Shown here in pieces: positions 20,490 to 31,901 of a stretch of 64,000 nt of DNA; the stretch's first letter is position 1, and the number at the start of each line of letters is the position of its first letter. The notes beneath the pieces are model-generated. The model was not told the origin of the DNA, made no database searches, and worked only from the letters and a program-made list of their open reading frames with translations. Location: NCBI GenBank assembly GCA_949128115.1, contig OX421967.1, positions 8,794,070 through 8,858,069 on the forward strand, read 5' to 3'. The DNA comes from Anaspis maculata (taxonomy: Eukaryota; Arthropoda; Insecta; Coleoptera; Scraptiidae). The position numbers were made by a program, and so were the translations under genes.

Positions 20490-21690
20490 GCTGGAGCACT
20501 GCAGGCCTCATTTTCATAATCACTGAAGTATTTGAAGCGAAAAATCGCAGGGATTAGAAAAATCAATGCGCGATGCATCCCTAAGCTTATCACTCGCCCC
20601 CTCCCCGTGTCGCCCTATCCCCTCCACGCCCTTGCTTCCATCACGCAGGCACAAAAATCCGCTATGCTACACGGATATTAATTATTTGCTAACATTGTTC
20701 CGCGGCTTTATTAAATTGGAAAAAGAAATTTCATAGCCGCCTGGGATCGCATCGCAAACCAACACCACCGCAGCCGCCTCGACCGCGCTTTTTACCCCCG
20801 CGGATGTCAAAGAGAACCCGGGTATAGCGGAGGGGCAACAGGCAAAGTTTAATTGAAACTTCAGAACATATTAAAAAGCTCGATCGCTTGCTCGCGATCG
20901 CGAAATATCGGCTTATAAAAATTAAAACCGGGCTCTGGCTGCATCCAAGCAGCGGCGCATCATCAGGCCCCCTTTGGCTCATGTCCCGGTAATATTCCTT
21001 TGACAGGTATTCGAGGGTGTATACAACATTTCGCGAGGGTATTAAAATGAAACAAGCGCTTTGGCCGTGTTGTGCGTCGCCCCTGGGGAATTCACAGATC
21101 GGTGGAAAAAAATGCGGCGGCGGCAAGAGGGAGGCACACTTGTCATCGAGCTTGGCACACGAAAAGTTCCAAATATGTAAGTGATAAGCGGGACCCGTTC
21201 TCAGCGACAAGTTTTACGTGATTTTCCGATAATGTACGGCTCACCCCTCCACAGTTTACCGCATAATTAACCCCGGTATAAAGGGCGGTATAGCACGGCC
21301 GCGCATAAATACATTTATGGCTTGGAAATTAATGATTTTTCTTAATTAGTCGGTATGTCGTGCGTGTCCGGAGATTAGGGTGATTTTGGCTCGCGTCTTC
21401 GTGCGCTAACCATGGGAAATGGTTCCTTAAAGGCTTTCTTTTTCCTATCGAGTCATGCGATACGGCGATCCGTCAAAGGCTTCGTTTAATGTTTGACGAT
21501 ATTTCCTCGCTGACAATTATCTCGGTTGGCCATCATTTCCGATGGATGGATGGATGGATGGTGCGCTTCTTCCCCTGCCCCCCTTCAGCTGCCGCTCAGC
21601 TCCGAGGCGATAAGCCCGCGGGGAGGGTTGAAGAACTGGAGGTATATAGGTGAGGTATAATAGCGTAGAGAAATCGATTGTATCTTTACG
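20490..21690. other. Apparently single-copy, GC-richer island
   Basis: This segment has no repeat partner in the window, a higher GC content than its neighbours, and homeodomain-like TTAATTA/TAATGA strings near 21320-21350. A TATAAAGGGCGG string lies near 21278 and a (GATG)n run near 21543. The long minus-strand open frame (20731-21210) has no recognisable domain and probably reflects composition. It is a candidate for host non-coding conserved sequence or a promoter, but nothing proves this. Confidence 0.35.
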
Positions 21691-22445
21691 ATGTTTCTAC
21701 AGCTATGAGACGAGGTGGTTGTAGAAGATTGTATAGTGGTCAAAATGATAGTTTTTGATATTAGAGCAGCTCTGTCAACAGCTGCTGTGGTAACTGTCCC
21801 TCGTCCGCCACCATGACTATGACTTCAACTATATGCCGATCAGCTTTTAAATTCAGCACTAGAACGGTAATTTTCTTACGCCAAGTTGGCAATTCTGCGA
21901 TAATTGGGGATGCTCAAATTTGTAATGTTGGATCACTTTTTCCCTAGATGACCTTGAATTTTTATTGTCAATCAAGTACAGCGCTGTTGCAAGATTGTAT
22001 AAACGTTCAAGGCGTCTTGATTTTGGTAGATTTTCGCCAGTTTAAATGGGCGACTGGTGGAATGTTTTTTCCAAGGTTTTTTCAAATAAAATAATAAATT
22101 ACGTTGAGGAAACTGTCCTAATTTTTGGTCAAAAATAAAGGTCAATAGCTGATATGATATCTAAAATTAATCTGTGCCTTTTAAATTTAACACTAGGTGA
22201 TAGATTTTACAAGCTCTCGAAGGTAATAATCGAAAATTTCACAATTTTTCTGAATTAATTGCTATGCCTGTACTAAGGATACAATATTAGTGACAACGTA
22301 AATCAACTTATATAGTGCAATAGTACCTAGTATCACTATATGTAGGTACTTAAGATACATTGATACTATAACTAAATATATACAACAATTCTTGAAAACC
22401 TGTGAGATGAATTAACTTCAGCTACAGCATTCGCTCGAAGATCTA
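21691..22445. other. No feature recognised
   Basis: A/T-rich sequence between the island and the next TIR element. Short AGTACCTA/GTAGGTACT strings occur near 22325-22350. Confidence 0.4.
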
Positions 22446-23041
22446 TAGTAGCCCAGGAATATTGGACAAAAATAGCACCAAACCCGGAACAAAATCCGAA
22501 CCGATTTTTTTTGGTTTTATATCATTCTGTAACATGTCCTGAACATACCGTAGAAAATCCCGCACTGTAACCCATCTGCGTTACAAGATATTGGCGAAAG
22601 AGGGCGCACCCCACCGTTTTTATGGGTTTTTTCAATTATTACCCAGAAAATGCGAAAACCATACAGATTTTTTCAATCAGTGCCACACTGTAACGTGCCA
22701 TGGACATATTCTGAGAATTTCATCGAACCACCTCTTGCAGTCTTGGAGATATAGGCCAATTTTTGTTAATATACTCACTTTTTCCTGGTTTTCTCAATAG
22801 TATCCCAATAAAGGCAGAAATTATGAAGATTTCTTCAACTTATAGCACTGGCACCTCCACTGCCACTACACGAGGCATCTTATTTCATAAAACATAAAAG
22901 TCATAGTTATAGTCATAAAAAATGGTGGCCAAGAAGAAGCAAAATAGTAATTTTTATACATGTAGGTATGACATCTTTACACTCGTAACTAACCACAAAA
23001 CCCTTGATCTGCATGATGTATTCCCACATTTTGGAATAATA

Positions 23042-23366
23042 GAGTATTATACTTTTGAAAAAAAATATTTTTTTCGATGGAATCAGAAACTATATTGGAA
23101 AATAACTGACCCGTATTTTTTTATTCAGCCAAAAATCGTATCGTTTGGCCACAATAAATAAACGAAATTCCTATATTCTGCCTATTTCTGACGTCATTTA
23201 CACAGGCGGTATAGGCGGTGACTCGCTGTGACGTCAGAAATAGTTGATGTTATTTATTTATTGCGCCCAAACGATACGGTTTTTGACTGAATAAAAAAAC
23301 ACGGGTCAATTATTTTTCAATGTAGTTTTCATTTCAATCAAAATTTTTTTTTTAGTATAATACTCC
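23042..23366. repeat. Foldback, ~140-bp arms
   Basis: A near-palindrome centred near 23215. GAGTATTATACT at the left end is inverted at the right end (23355-23366). Inner shared blocks include GACCCGTGTTTTTTTATTCAG-like, CGTATCGTTTGG.C and the GACGTCA pair that closes the loop. It is non-coding and nested in the element 22449-26134. Confidence 0.75.
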
Positions 23367-24024
23367 ATTTAGCCCATTTGTTTCGACTGTCATAATCTCC
23401 TCTCCCCAGTCATCAATATCTACCATCGCGCCTCGAAAAATGGACCATAAATCGGTAGAAACTGAGTTTGTTGTAAGAAAGAAATATTTCAAAGATAAAA
23501 ATATGTGGGAAATTTGGGCTCTTGTGTTTTTGGCCTCTTAAATCAAGTCGGGATGTATGAGAAAATAAGGCCTGTGAACGATTCAAAGCGACATATACGA
23601 GCTCGTATAGTACTTCGGTCTCAAGTAGGTATCTAAATACGAGGCCGAAGCCCACTCAGCAAGAAAACATCTCTGTGACATCACTTAGATGTTCAAGTCA
23701 CAACTGCGATGTTAACAAAAAAAGTCTATGCGATGTTAGGTGGACATCTCTGTTACCTCTTATGTCCGGGTAATTAGAGCATGAATGAGATATCTCAAAG
23801 ATGTCCAAATGTGACATACTATCTACATCGCTATTCCACATCTCCTAGATATCACTTTTTGACGTACATATAACATCGCACTTGGGATGTGTATTTTTAA
23901 ATAAAAATTAATTTTCACCACTTTTCAACATAGTTTTATGCCTAGGAGGTTCCGTACCTATTTTTACTAATTTTTACAATCTATGCAGCACGTTTTTTCC
24001 CTAAGAAAAGTTGTTCTTCTATTG

Positions 24025-24110
24025 GCGTACTCCGGAGGATTCGAACCTGGATCCCCACAAGTGATAGTTAGAGACACTGTTGCCGATTCGTCTAAGCTAC
24101 CAACTTGTCT
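24025..24110 (-). repeat. tRNA-like / SINE-like sequence
   Basis: On the minus strand a perfect B box GGTTCGAATCC (24037-24047) follows an A-box-like TAGCTTAGACGAATCGG by about 40 nt. This is the spacing of an internal pol III promoter. Cloverleaf pairing is poor, so it is a tRNA-derived repeat or pseudogene and not a working tRNA. Confidence 0.5.
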
Positions 24111-24164
24111 AATACAGTATATTTTAACAGCGCGTTTGATGTTCAGGGATATTTCTCGGGATAT

Positions 24165-24540
24165 TCAATTAGGACTCCAAACGATACACCGAACCCAAAG
24201 AGCCTCGCTGGGGCTCGAAACGTTACAGCAAGACGCAAGGGGCTCCGTTGGGGCCCCGGACGTTACAATAAGACATGAACGGGAGTCACCAAAGTTTCGA
24301 AAGCACAATAAGACAAAAAGGGCCCATTTTGAGGTTCCGAATAACACAAAAGCAGACACAAGGGTTCACCAGAGGTGCGAAAGCCACGACAAAATGCAAG
24401 AAGGCCCAGTAGGCTTTCGAAGAACACAAGGAGACACAAACGGGACACACTAGTTCCGAAAGCCACAAGCACAAGAAGACACAAAAATGGTTCCAAACGA
24501 CACATGAAGACATAAGGGGGCCCGCAGGGTAGCGAAATTT
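24165..24540 (-). repeat. Degenerate satellite block (reverse orientation)
   Basis: Irregular repeats of the type CGAAAGCACAATAAGACACAAGGGGCTC occur every 40-55 bp. They are the reverse complement of the GAGCCCCCTTGTGTCTTCATG family seen at 31725-35660 and 40800-45290. Open frames on both strands over this block are produced by the repeat. Confidence 0.7.
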
Positions 24541-25205
24541 GAAAAATCTCTCAGTGACTACGTCTCATTGACGTCAGTGAGACGTTACACTTCGATCAGT
24601 TGAAAGAAGTAACAATGTTACGTCCGGTAGATGTCTCATGTGTGATGTTCAATTTAAGTTCATTTCGAAACATCTCTCAGACATTACATCGTATAACATC
24701 GCGGATGAACATCTCGTAGATGTGGAAGTAACGTTCATTGTGATGTTATTTTGTGACATGATTGAGATCATCTTATTCAAGAAACATGACATGCTATGCT
24801 GAGTGGGAAGCAACTGTTACATATGTGGAGAAGAAGCCAATCCCGATTAGGTGCTGAAACAAGCGAAGAAGTCCAGAAGGCAAAAATATCAATCAGTAAA
24901 AGATAAAGAGCTGGACAATGTCAACCTTGTCAAACAAGTTGCACTAGAAAGGATGGATGAGTTAAGCAGCAGAGTCCTGGTCCGCCTAGGGGATAACTCG
25001 GCTTCGCCTGTAACTGATGGACGATGGACGCTTGACTGCCTTGACTTTGTCCACCATCAACCATAATAATTGTTCGCGACAAAGGCAAACCAGCTGATCT
25101 GGTGAAGCAGAAAGCTTCCTGCAGGTTTGAAATTTCATGTAAAAGAGGGAGGAATGGAATGAGAAAATCGGGTTCATCGATACTACACTACTGCGACAAA
25201 AATAC

Positions 25206-25300
25206 TGTTACGAGCAGCGATTCTGGATAACACGCGATCTTTCTAGGCTCTTCCCGTTAGATCGCAGTGTACAAGTGCGGAGCGTTCTGGTGTGTATAAT
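25206..25300 (+). mobile_element. Truncated LTR start related to solo LTR 4988-5508
   Basis: TGTTACGAGCAGCGATTC, CGATCTTTCT, TTAGATCGCAGTGTA and GGAGCGTTCTGGTG match the first about 100 bp of the solo LTR in order. After about 25300 the similarity stops. No TG...CA end or duplication can be defined. Confidence 0.65.
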
Positions 25301-26164
25301 TGTGTAATTTGGGGCTCAAGTAACCAAGGGAGTGCCTCGTCTAGATTCAAGTAGGATTCTGATTGGGATACCATGTTGGAGGCTGAACATATTCCTTTTC
25401 TGCAGTATGAAAAACCACCATTCGACGGCCTGTGTGCAATTACAATTCGGAACGTTAATCAGTCAACTCTGGATCTAACAGAATCATTTATTGTGAACTT
25501 TTGTCCATTTTGTGTGGATGTACTGTGGATAAACAGCTTTTGGTTGATCAACCCAGCTTCAATGACCATATGGTGAAGTAATATGGAACGCAAAAAATGA
25601 AATTGGTATAATTTTCGAGTGTAGAAAGTGTAAAAATTTAATAATTGTACATGTTATACTCTTCTTCCTCTGAATACAACTGTGGCACATATTTATGACA
25701 ATATGTCCATTAAGTCTGTACTTGAGCTGACAGTTCTGCTAAATAGAAGAATCCTCATAATTCATGAATTTTTTTGGATAATGTCAAATAATAATATGGT
25801 GAAAACCGAGAAAAAGTGAGTATGTCGACAAAAAGTAACCTATATCTCCGAGACCACAAGAGGTAGTTGGATGAATTTTCTAGGATATATTCAGGGCATG
25901 CCATAGAGTGACACTGAATGAAAAAATCTTCATGATTCTTGCATTTTTTGGGCTAGAATCGATAAAAACCATAAAAATGGTGTGGTGCGCCCTCTTTCGT
26001 CAATATCTTGTAACGCAGATGGGTGACAGTGCGGGATTTTCCATGGCATGTTCAGGACATATCATAGAATGATATAAAACAAAAAAAATCGGTTCGGATT
26101 TTGTTCCGGGTCAATGTCTATCATTCCTGGGCTATAGGCAAACCACAGAAAAACTGCTCGACGT

Positions 26165-27035
26165 AGCTTCAATGCAAAAAAAAAGGAAAAGATGTCAGCG
26201 AGGCTAATATCAGTGGCCATCTTAGGGAACAGAGGGTAGAGTAGATGCAGCAAGTGGGCGAGTGCGAAGTTGACGATGGAGATGTTGAGGAACTACAGGT
26301 CTAGCTCAGATGCAGTTTTTGATAGCCATTGTCCGCGGACACCTACTCCGCGACGATGTGGTTCATGGTCTGGTTCTCAGTTCCACACTCAGAACTCGGA
26401 TCTTCTACATATCCTCACTGATAGAACTGAAATCTGCATTTTCCCTGCCCTGTTCTTATCCTATTGAATCCATACTTTCCTTGGAAGGGAGAAGCTCTTC
26501 GGATCCTCTACAATCGCTCTGTTCTTGACGGCGGCTTCAGTATCCCATATTTCCTTCCAGTGTCTTTTCATCTCGAAATCTGCAGCATGGATTTTTGGCT
26601 GCGATGTTCAAAATTGGCAGCCAGAAAGTCTGGGTAGATTTGACAACTCCAGCAATGATTCTCAACGCTTGGTTAAGAATGACGTCAATGATGTTGTGTG
26701 TGTGTGCTATTCATCCAAACAGGAGCGTAGTATTCCGCTGTCGACTAGACCAAGACAATGGTGGATATCCGAAGAGTAGTGGCGTCGACACTCCATGTAG
26801 TTCTCGCAAGTCTCTGAACCAGGTTCATTCGTGTCTTCGTCTTGGCAGTGAGTCTCTCCAAGTTGATCTTGAAGGATAATGTTTGGTCGAAGGTCCCACC
26901 GAGGTACTTGGAGTGGGACTGTGTTGCAGATAAGTCCGGCCATCAAAGCTGACATTGAGGTGACGAACTGCTTCTGTCGTTCAGATGAATGGCTCTAGTC
27001 TCTATCTCCAGAGAGTTCGGATTCAATCCTCATTT
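26165..27035 (-). pseudogene. Jockey-like non-LTR reverse transcriptase, C-terminal part
   Basis: Minus-strand frames carry the C-terminal third of a non-LTR ORF2. First comes KYLGGTFDQTLSFK, then TAKTKTRMNLVQRLARTTW, ATTLRISTIVLVYS and AEYYAPVWMNS. In a later frame come NRIRTGQGKCRFQFY and CGTENQTMNHIVAE, the zinc-finger-like tail. Several stops and shifts separate them. The RT catalytic YADD region lies upstream and is missing. The copy is 5'-truncated and its right part abuts the end of the element 22449-26134. The exact clade (Jockey, BS or related) was not tested. Confidence 0.65.
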
Positions 27036-28827
27036 CTGAAAGATGACAAAATTCTGTTGGAAAATCGTAATACATATTTATTATGTGCAGAAATATCATA
27101 GTGAAAAATCACAGAATCGGCGGGTTTTTATTTTGCACATCTGTGTTATTTGTCCAAAAAGTTCGTTTTCAGTTTTGACAAAAAAATACAAGATAAAACT
27201 TTGGATCAAGTTTTCATTTTTGGCTGGTCATAATCTACTCACTGTTCGACTGAATTGGTTCAAATTCATTTCATGGCTTGTCTCTGTTGACAGAAGGGCT
27301 GGCCTAAAAAGCTAAAATTACAGAAGCCAACTTTTTTCAATCGAGTCACATCGCAGGTCAACCATTAAATTTGCCTCAATATGGCTCGAACCCGATAACA
27401 GTATTCCCAAAAATGTCAATTTGACCAAATAACACAGGGATACATTTTTCCGAATCTGCGGCCCTAGACTTTGATTTACCCAGTAATTCTTGACAAGTTT
27501 TAACAGAGGAATATTGCTGGTAAATCTGAACAAAATTGAAATCCCCTATCTGCCATTGGTCTATGTAACGTTAATGAATAACCTTATAGCGTGGAGACCT
27601 CAGGTGATAATAAGCGCCGCAAAGCAAGAGCGCCTTTCTCTGGTGGTGATTCATGCGTGGCCCCAAGCTGTTGGTAATTTGTGGAAATTCCCTGGAATCC
27701 CGTGGCTATCCATTTAATTTGAAGAAATCGTATCAGGTGGAAATCCCGTGGTAATCCCGTGGCAATCCATCACAATCCGTTGAACGTTCTGATGTCCCAG
27801 TAATTCACCCGAGGATTCACCCCATGATCATTTGCATCTGAGGTCAACTTTGAATGAAAGAAAAAATTTACATGAACTTAAGTACTCAGACAAGAGTGTT
27901 ACTCGTACTTACCTTATAAATATACAGGCAGAACCATGAATATAGCAATAGCAGAACCGCGGGTAGAACACTTAATGAACTTTTCCCAGGAATGTAAACA
28001 ACTATGACACTCACCTGACATCATGACAAACAACGGCCAAGGCAACAGGGCAGCGGATATGATGCAAGGAGACGCCAGAACTGGCATTTCTTGTCAAAAT
28101 TTTCTAACCTCTTTGAGCTCAGCCCGTTTTCGCGCAACTTGGTCTATAAGCGTCCCTCGGAGCGTCCGTTACACTCTAGGCAACATGGCCAACCGCGTTT
28201 TATTTTCTGCTGAATTTAAAACGTGATCGGCATATACATGAATTTGTGGCCTGATACCCCAACCAAGTTCTGTTGATTTGACCAAGGGACGCGTTATAAC
28301 CTGTGCAGTTTTCCTCTGTGATATTTTCCCTTGAATCATTCCGATTATGCTGTTTAACACAACTCCATTCAAACGAACTCCTCGTCATCGGGAAAATTCC
28401 TGATCTAGAGCAAAACTTAGCAGCAGTGCAAGGCATTCTTCGTCACCTTGTATGGGGCATATTTTGGCCATGATTACCTAACAGAAGAAGTTCCTATGAA
28501 AACAAGCCGTTTCACAATCTGATTATTGTCAAGTAAATTGCAGTTATATGAACAATTTGGTGACTTATTCTTAGTGGTCCCACTTCATAGTGTGACCAGT
28601 AGTCGAGCACGAGATTGAGGACGTTGAGCTGATTGTCAAATCAACTTGAGTGACAAACAGTTATTGCAGGTTGCGACAAAACAATGATTTTGTGACACCT
28701 GCCTTTACATAAAATATGGTATTTTTGAAGACTCAGCGGGCAAGATATTTGTCCTTTGTAAATGGACATTATCTGGTTTGGGTGAATTTCGGGCCCGGCA
28801 CAATAGGTTTTCCTCAAATTGTGGTCG
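27036..28827. other. No gene recognised
   Basis: There is a short internal repetition of AATCCCGTGG(C/T)(A/T)ATCC-type strings near 27690-27770. Open frames are short and featureless. Confidence 0.4.
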
Positions 28828-30345
28828 ATTAGCTGCCGTATTTGCTTATATCGAAATGAAATGTCCCTAAGGTAGTGATTTTGAACATTTGTGTATGACT
28901 TTTCACTCCCCGGTTGTTTTCGAAGTGATCAATTTCAAGAAGAGAAGAAACTCATAACTGGGCCTAGCTCACATCAAGTTGGTAGTCCAGTAGGTAGGTT
29001 TTGGAATGTCGATAACTTTTTTATTTTTCAAAATATTCAAATAATTCTTTTTTAATATTGAAGGAGAAAGATGGGGAATTTGTTACGAAACGTGTGGAAA
29101 ATCATATCCATTGAATGTTGCCCGCATCCCTCTACACAAAAACGCTTTTTTCCTGGCCGTTACTACCCGAGACGGCCGCTCACCCTGGCTTTGACTAGGA
29201 ATACCCGCGTTCGGTGCAAAACTCTACTCAGATGCTCTTTTTTGCTCGTAGATCGCTTTCTTTCTTTCAATATTGCATTGGGCGTCGTGCAGGCCTATTT
29301 TCAGACTCGACACAATTTTAACTTTCCGACGGTGATTTGTTCAAAATGGAACTTGCACATTTCGTGAATTAGGAAAAAAGTAGTGCGAATTTCGACCTAC
29401 GGTAAGCCACACGAAATGTTTATCTTAGGTGCAGACTTGCTGCAAGTGATAGTTATGGAAAGGATTGAATTAAGTTTTGAGGGGGGAGTTTTTGAAATCG
29501 GACCGACGGACTTCGAGTTTTCCTCCCTGGAATAACTGCAAATTTTCAACTTTTCGACCCGTGATCACAGATTTTCATCAATTGTTTTTTAAACGAGACG
29601 TTACTGGTTCTTGGACATTTGCCGACAATTTCTGTCAGAATTCTCTCAATTTTCCGAGGGTTTCCTTTTCACTAGAAAATGTAAAACTGGCCTAGCTCAT
29701 CGGAACCGGACTAGAATGATAAACTTGAATGGAGCTTCAACTACTGACGATTTTTACAATGATTTTATTTGGAAAAAGCTTCGTGGTTTCCAGGAAAAAT
29801 GTTCTGTTTTTGCTAATAATTTCAATAATTGATGACAGCTTGCCTATCTTCATGTCACTTGGTCCTTCAGAATTGTTATTGTAGGATTTTTGGACAGCAG
29901 AGTAGGTAGGTATTGAGATGTGAATAACTTTTGAATTTTTCAATATAATTGAATTATTCTTTTTTTATCTTGAAGAAGAAACAAGGAAAATTTGTTATGT
30001 TACGTGTGGGAAATCATATCCAATAAACGCTGTCCGCATACCTCTACACAAAAACGTATTTTTCCTGGCCGTTACTACCCGAGACGGCCGCTCACTCTGG
30101 CTTTGACCAGGAATACCCGCGTTTGGTGCAGGACTCTACTCAATTTGTTCTTCCCTGCTTTTACATCATAAACTTTTTGATTAGCTGCCGTATTTTCTCA
30201 TATCAGAATGAAATGTCCCTGAGGTAGGTAGTGATTTTGAACATTCATGCATGATTCTTCACTCCCCGGTTGTTTTCGAAGTGACTAATTTCAAGAAGAG
30301 AAATTAGCTCGTGACTGCGCCTAGACTCACATCGTCACATCAGTT
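28828..30345 (+). repeat. Shuffled direct repeats (order A-B ... B'-A')
   Basis: Block A (28828-28985: GATTAGCTGCCGTATTT, CACTCCCCGGTTGTTTTCG) recurs at 30180-30345. Block B (about 28995-29235: CTCTACACAAAAACG, TTCCTGGCCGTTACTACCC) recurs at about 29905-30140. All copies have the same orientation but the block order differs, as expected for a tandem array cut at different phases. Between them lies copy 2 of the dispersed repeat. No coding domain is present. Confidence 0.7.
29290..29825 (+). repeat. Dispersed ~540-bp repeat, copy 2
   Basis: This is the same family and orientation as 6490-7035, lying between the B and B' blocks of the surrounding direct repeats. The whole 28.8-30.3 kb unit may be one repeat element, of which 6490-7035 is a partial copy. 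Confidence 0.65.
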
Positions 30346-31204
30346 GGGGTGCCAGCAACATAGCTCTTATTTTGTTGTCCCTGGCAGTAAAGTTATGAAA
30401 CTTGGCAGACCAATTCTTTGAATGTTTCTGATCATGCTTGGAATTGGTGCCAGCTGAGCAGATGAAGGGTGAAAAATAAAGTTGAAAAATTGACTCCTTA
30501 TAACTGATGAACCAAAAATGATAGAAATATGAGAATTACCACAAACATTTGTTATTTACTGTTGTTAAAGGTGCGATCAACAGTTTCCAAACATTTCAAA
30601 CCGTTCGGAAGATACCTTGAAATACGTGATATTACTCAAAAAAATGACTTTCGACTCTGATAAATCAGTCAATCTCCAAGATAATTGAGGGAGAACTTGG
30701 TATTTCTACAAGGAGTAATGCTAGAAATGGATGGCGATCTAGAGTCGAACTTCTGATCAAATTCTACGCCTACTATTCTCAAATAGAATACAAGAGTCAA
30801 CTTTTTTTTACCTTCACCTACACCATTATTCTTATATTGGATATTTCAAAATGTGATCAGCGGTGATTTGTAAGGAAGACAACAATAATAATCATCACAT
30901 TTTGGATAAGACACTCTAGTTGAGGAAATTCATCCGCCATTCTCTCAGTGAGTGATGATGAAATGAGGTTCCCGAAACCGGTCAGACAATTTTTATATAA
31001 ATGAAAAAAAAAATACACTTGTGGGCGGAAGACCGAGACAAGGACCAATTTTGGAAGACACTCTACATCAGCAATATTAAGTTGACTGTAGCTTTGTCTT
31101 TTTACTTTCAAGCCTTGCCACACGTAGTCGCGGGGGCTATTTGTGACCGCTTTTTTTCGTGATTATTTTTTTTCCTCGTTCCTCGTTTGCTAACTACCTT
31201 CACG
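30346..31204. other. No gene recognised
   Basis: A/T-rich sequence with no repeat partner that I could find in the window. The minus-strand open frame 30857-31123 has no recognisable features. Confidence 0.4.
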
Positions 31205-31725
31205 GTAACAGTTTACTATCCGGTCAACTACTAAAATCGATTCTTATTTTCAACGATTATTGTTACATTCGTCCAGTCAGGTCCTAAATAAGAGAAAACG
31301 GTTGTCGGCCGCCATATTTATAACAACAACAAAAATAAGAAAACGTGGAAATCAACTCTATCAATTGGTTGACCGAATGGTGAACTGTTACCGCCCCGGT
31401 CTCAATTTACTATTCGGTCACAACCGGATTCACATCATTTTCAACAAATTCCTATTACACACACTCAATTATTACGTCCTAAAAAATCAAAAACTGATGT
31501 CGTCCGCCAGTTTCATGAAAATAATGGAGAAATGGAGACGTTTATTTCGTTGACCCCATAGTAAACTGATACCGCCCCGGTTTTAATTTTCTATCCGATC
31601 AACTATCCAAATTCATTAATTCGGGTAATTTCTCGGGTAATTTCTTTTGCACACATTCAACTATACGTCCTAAAAATGAGGAAACTGCTGTCGGCCGCCA
31701 GTTTCATAAAATATTTGCCCCCCTT
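31205..31725 (+). repeat. ~175-bp tandem repeat, three units
   Basis: Units start at about 31205, 31378 and 31553. Each has GTTA(C/T)..CCGG, TTACTATTCGGTCA-like, a TTCAAC(A/G) block, TA(C/T)GTCCTAAA, GAAAACTG.TGTCGGCCGCCA and TTTCATAAAA-like strings. Function unknown. Confidence 0.7.
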
Positions 31726-31901
31726 GTGTCTTTAATACCATTTTGAGTTCTGTTGAGCCCTCTTGCAGTTTCCTGAGGTTTTCGGAGCACCAGTAAATCT
31801 TTTGTGCCTTTATGTGATATTCAGCCCCAAATCGGGGGCCCTCTCGTATATTCAAGTAAAATTTGGAGCCCTAATGAGCCCTCGTTTGCCATATTGTGCT
31901 A

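Larger units (their letters stand above)
23652..24806. mobile_element. TIR element CCACTCAGCA, 5-bp duplication GAAGC
   Basis: The 10-bp ends CCACTCAGCA and TGCTGAGTGG are exact inverted repeats. GAAGC stands outside both (23647-23651, 24807-24811). Just inside each end is a cluster of short GACATCT/AGATGTC-like repeats in varying orientation (23670-23890 and 24545-24790), which may be transposase-binding sites. The middle contains a tRNA-like sequence and a block of the dispersed satellite. There is no transposase. Among superfamilies that make about 5-bp duplications I cannot choose. Confidence 0.78.
22449..26134. mobile_element. TIR element, ends TAGCCCAGGAAT, 3-bp duplication TAG
   Basis: The left arm 22449-22848 is inverted at 25728-26134 with good identity over about 400 bp. 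Landmarks are CCCGGAACAAAATCCGAACC, TTACAAGATATTGGCGAAAG with AGGGCGC, and the TATACTCACTTTTTC block. The termini are TAGCCCAGGAAT and ATTCCTGGGCTA, with TAG directly outside both (22446-22448, 26135-26137). The interior has no transposase. It carries a foldback (23042-23366), another TIR element (23652-24806) and an LTR fragment (25206). Termini and duplication match the group described at 16827-19924. Confidence 0.82.

Noticed and set aside
20731..21210. 159-codon minus-strand frame in the GC-richer island
   Set aside because: Composition-driven; no domain, and frames on the other strand are equally plausible.
28828..30345. Helitron or Polinton
   Set aside because: No Rep/helicase, polymerase B or integrase sequence, no TC...CTRR ends or 6-bp duplication could be found.
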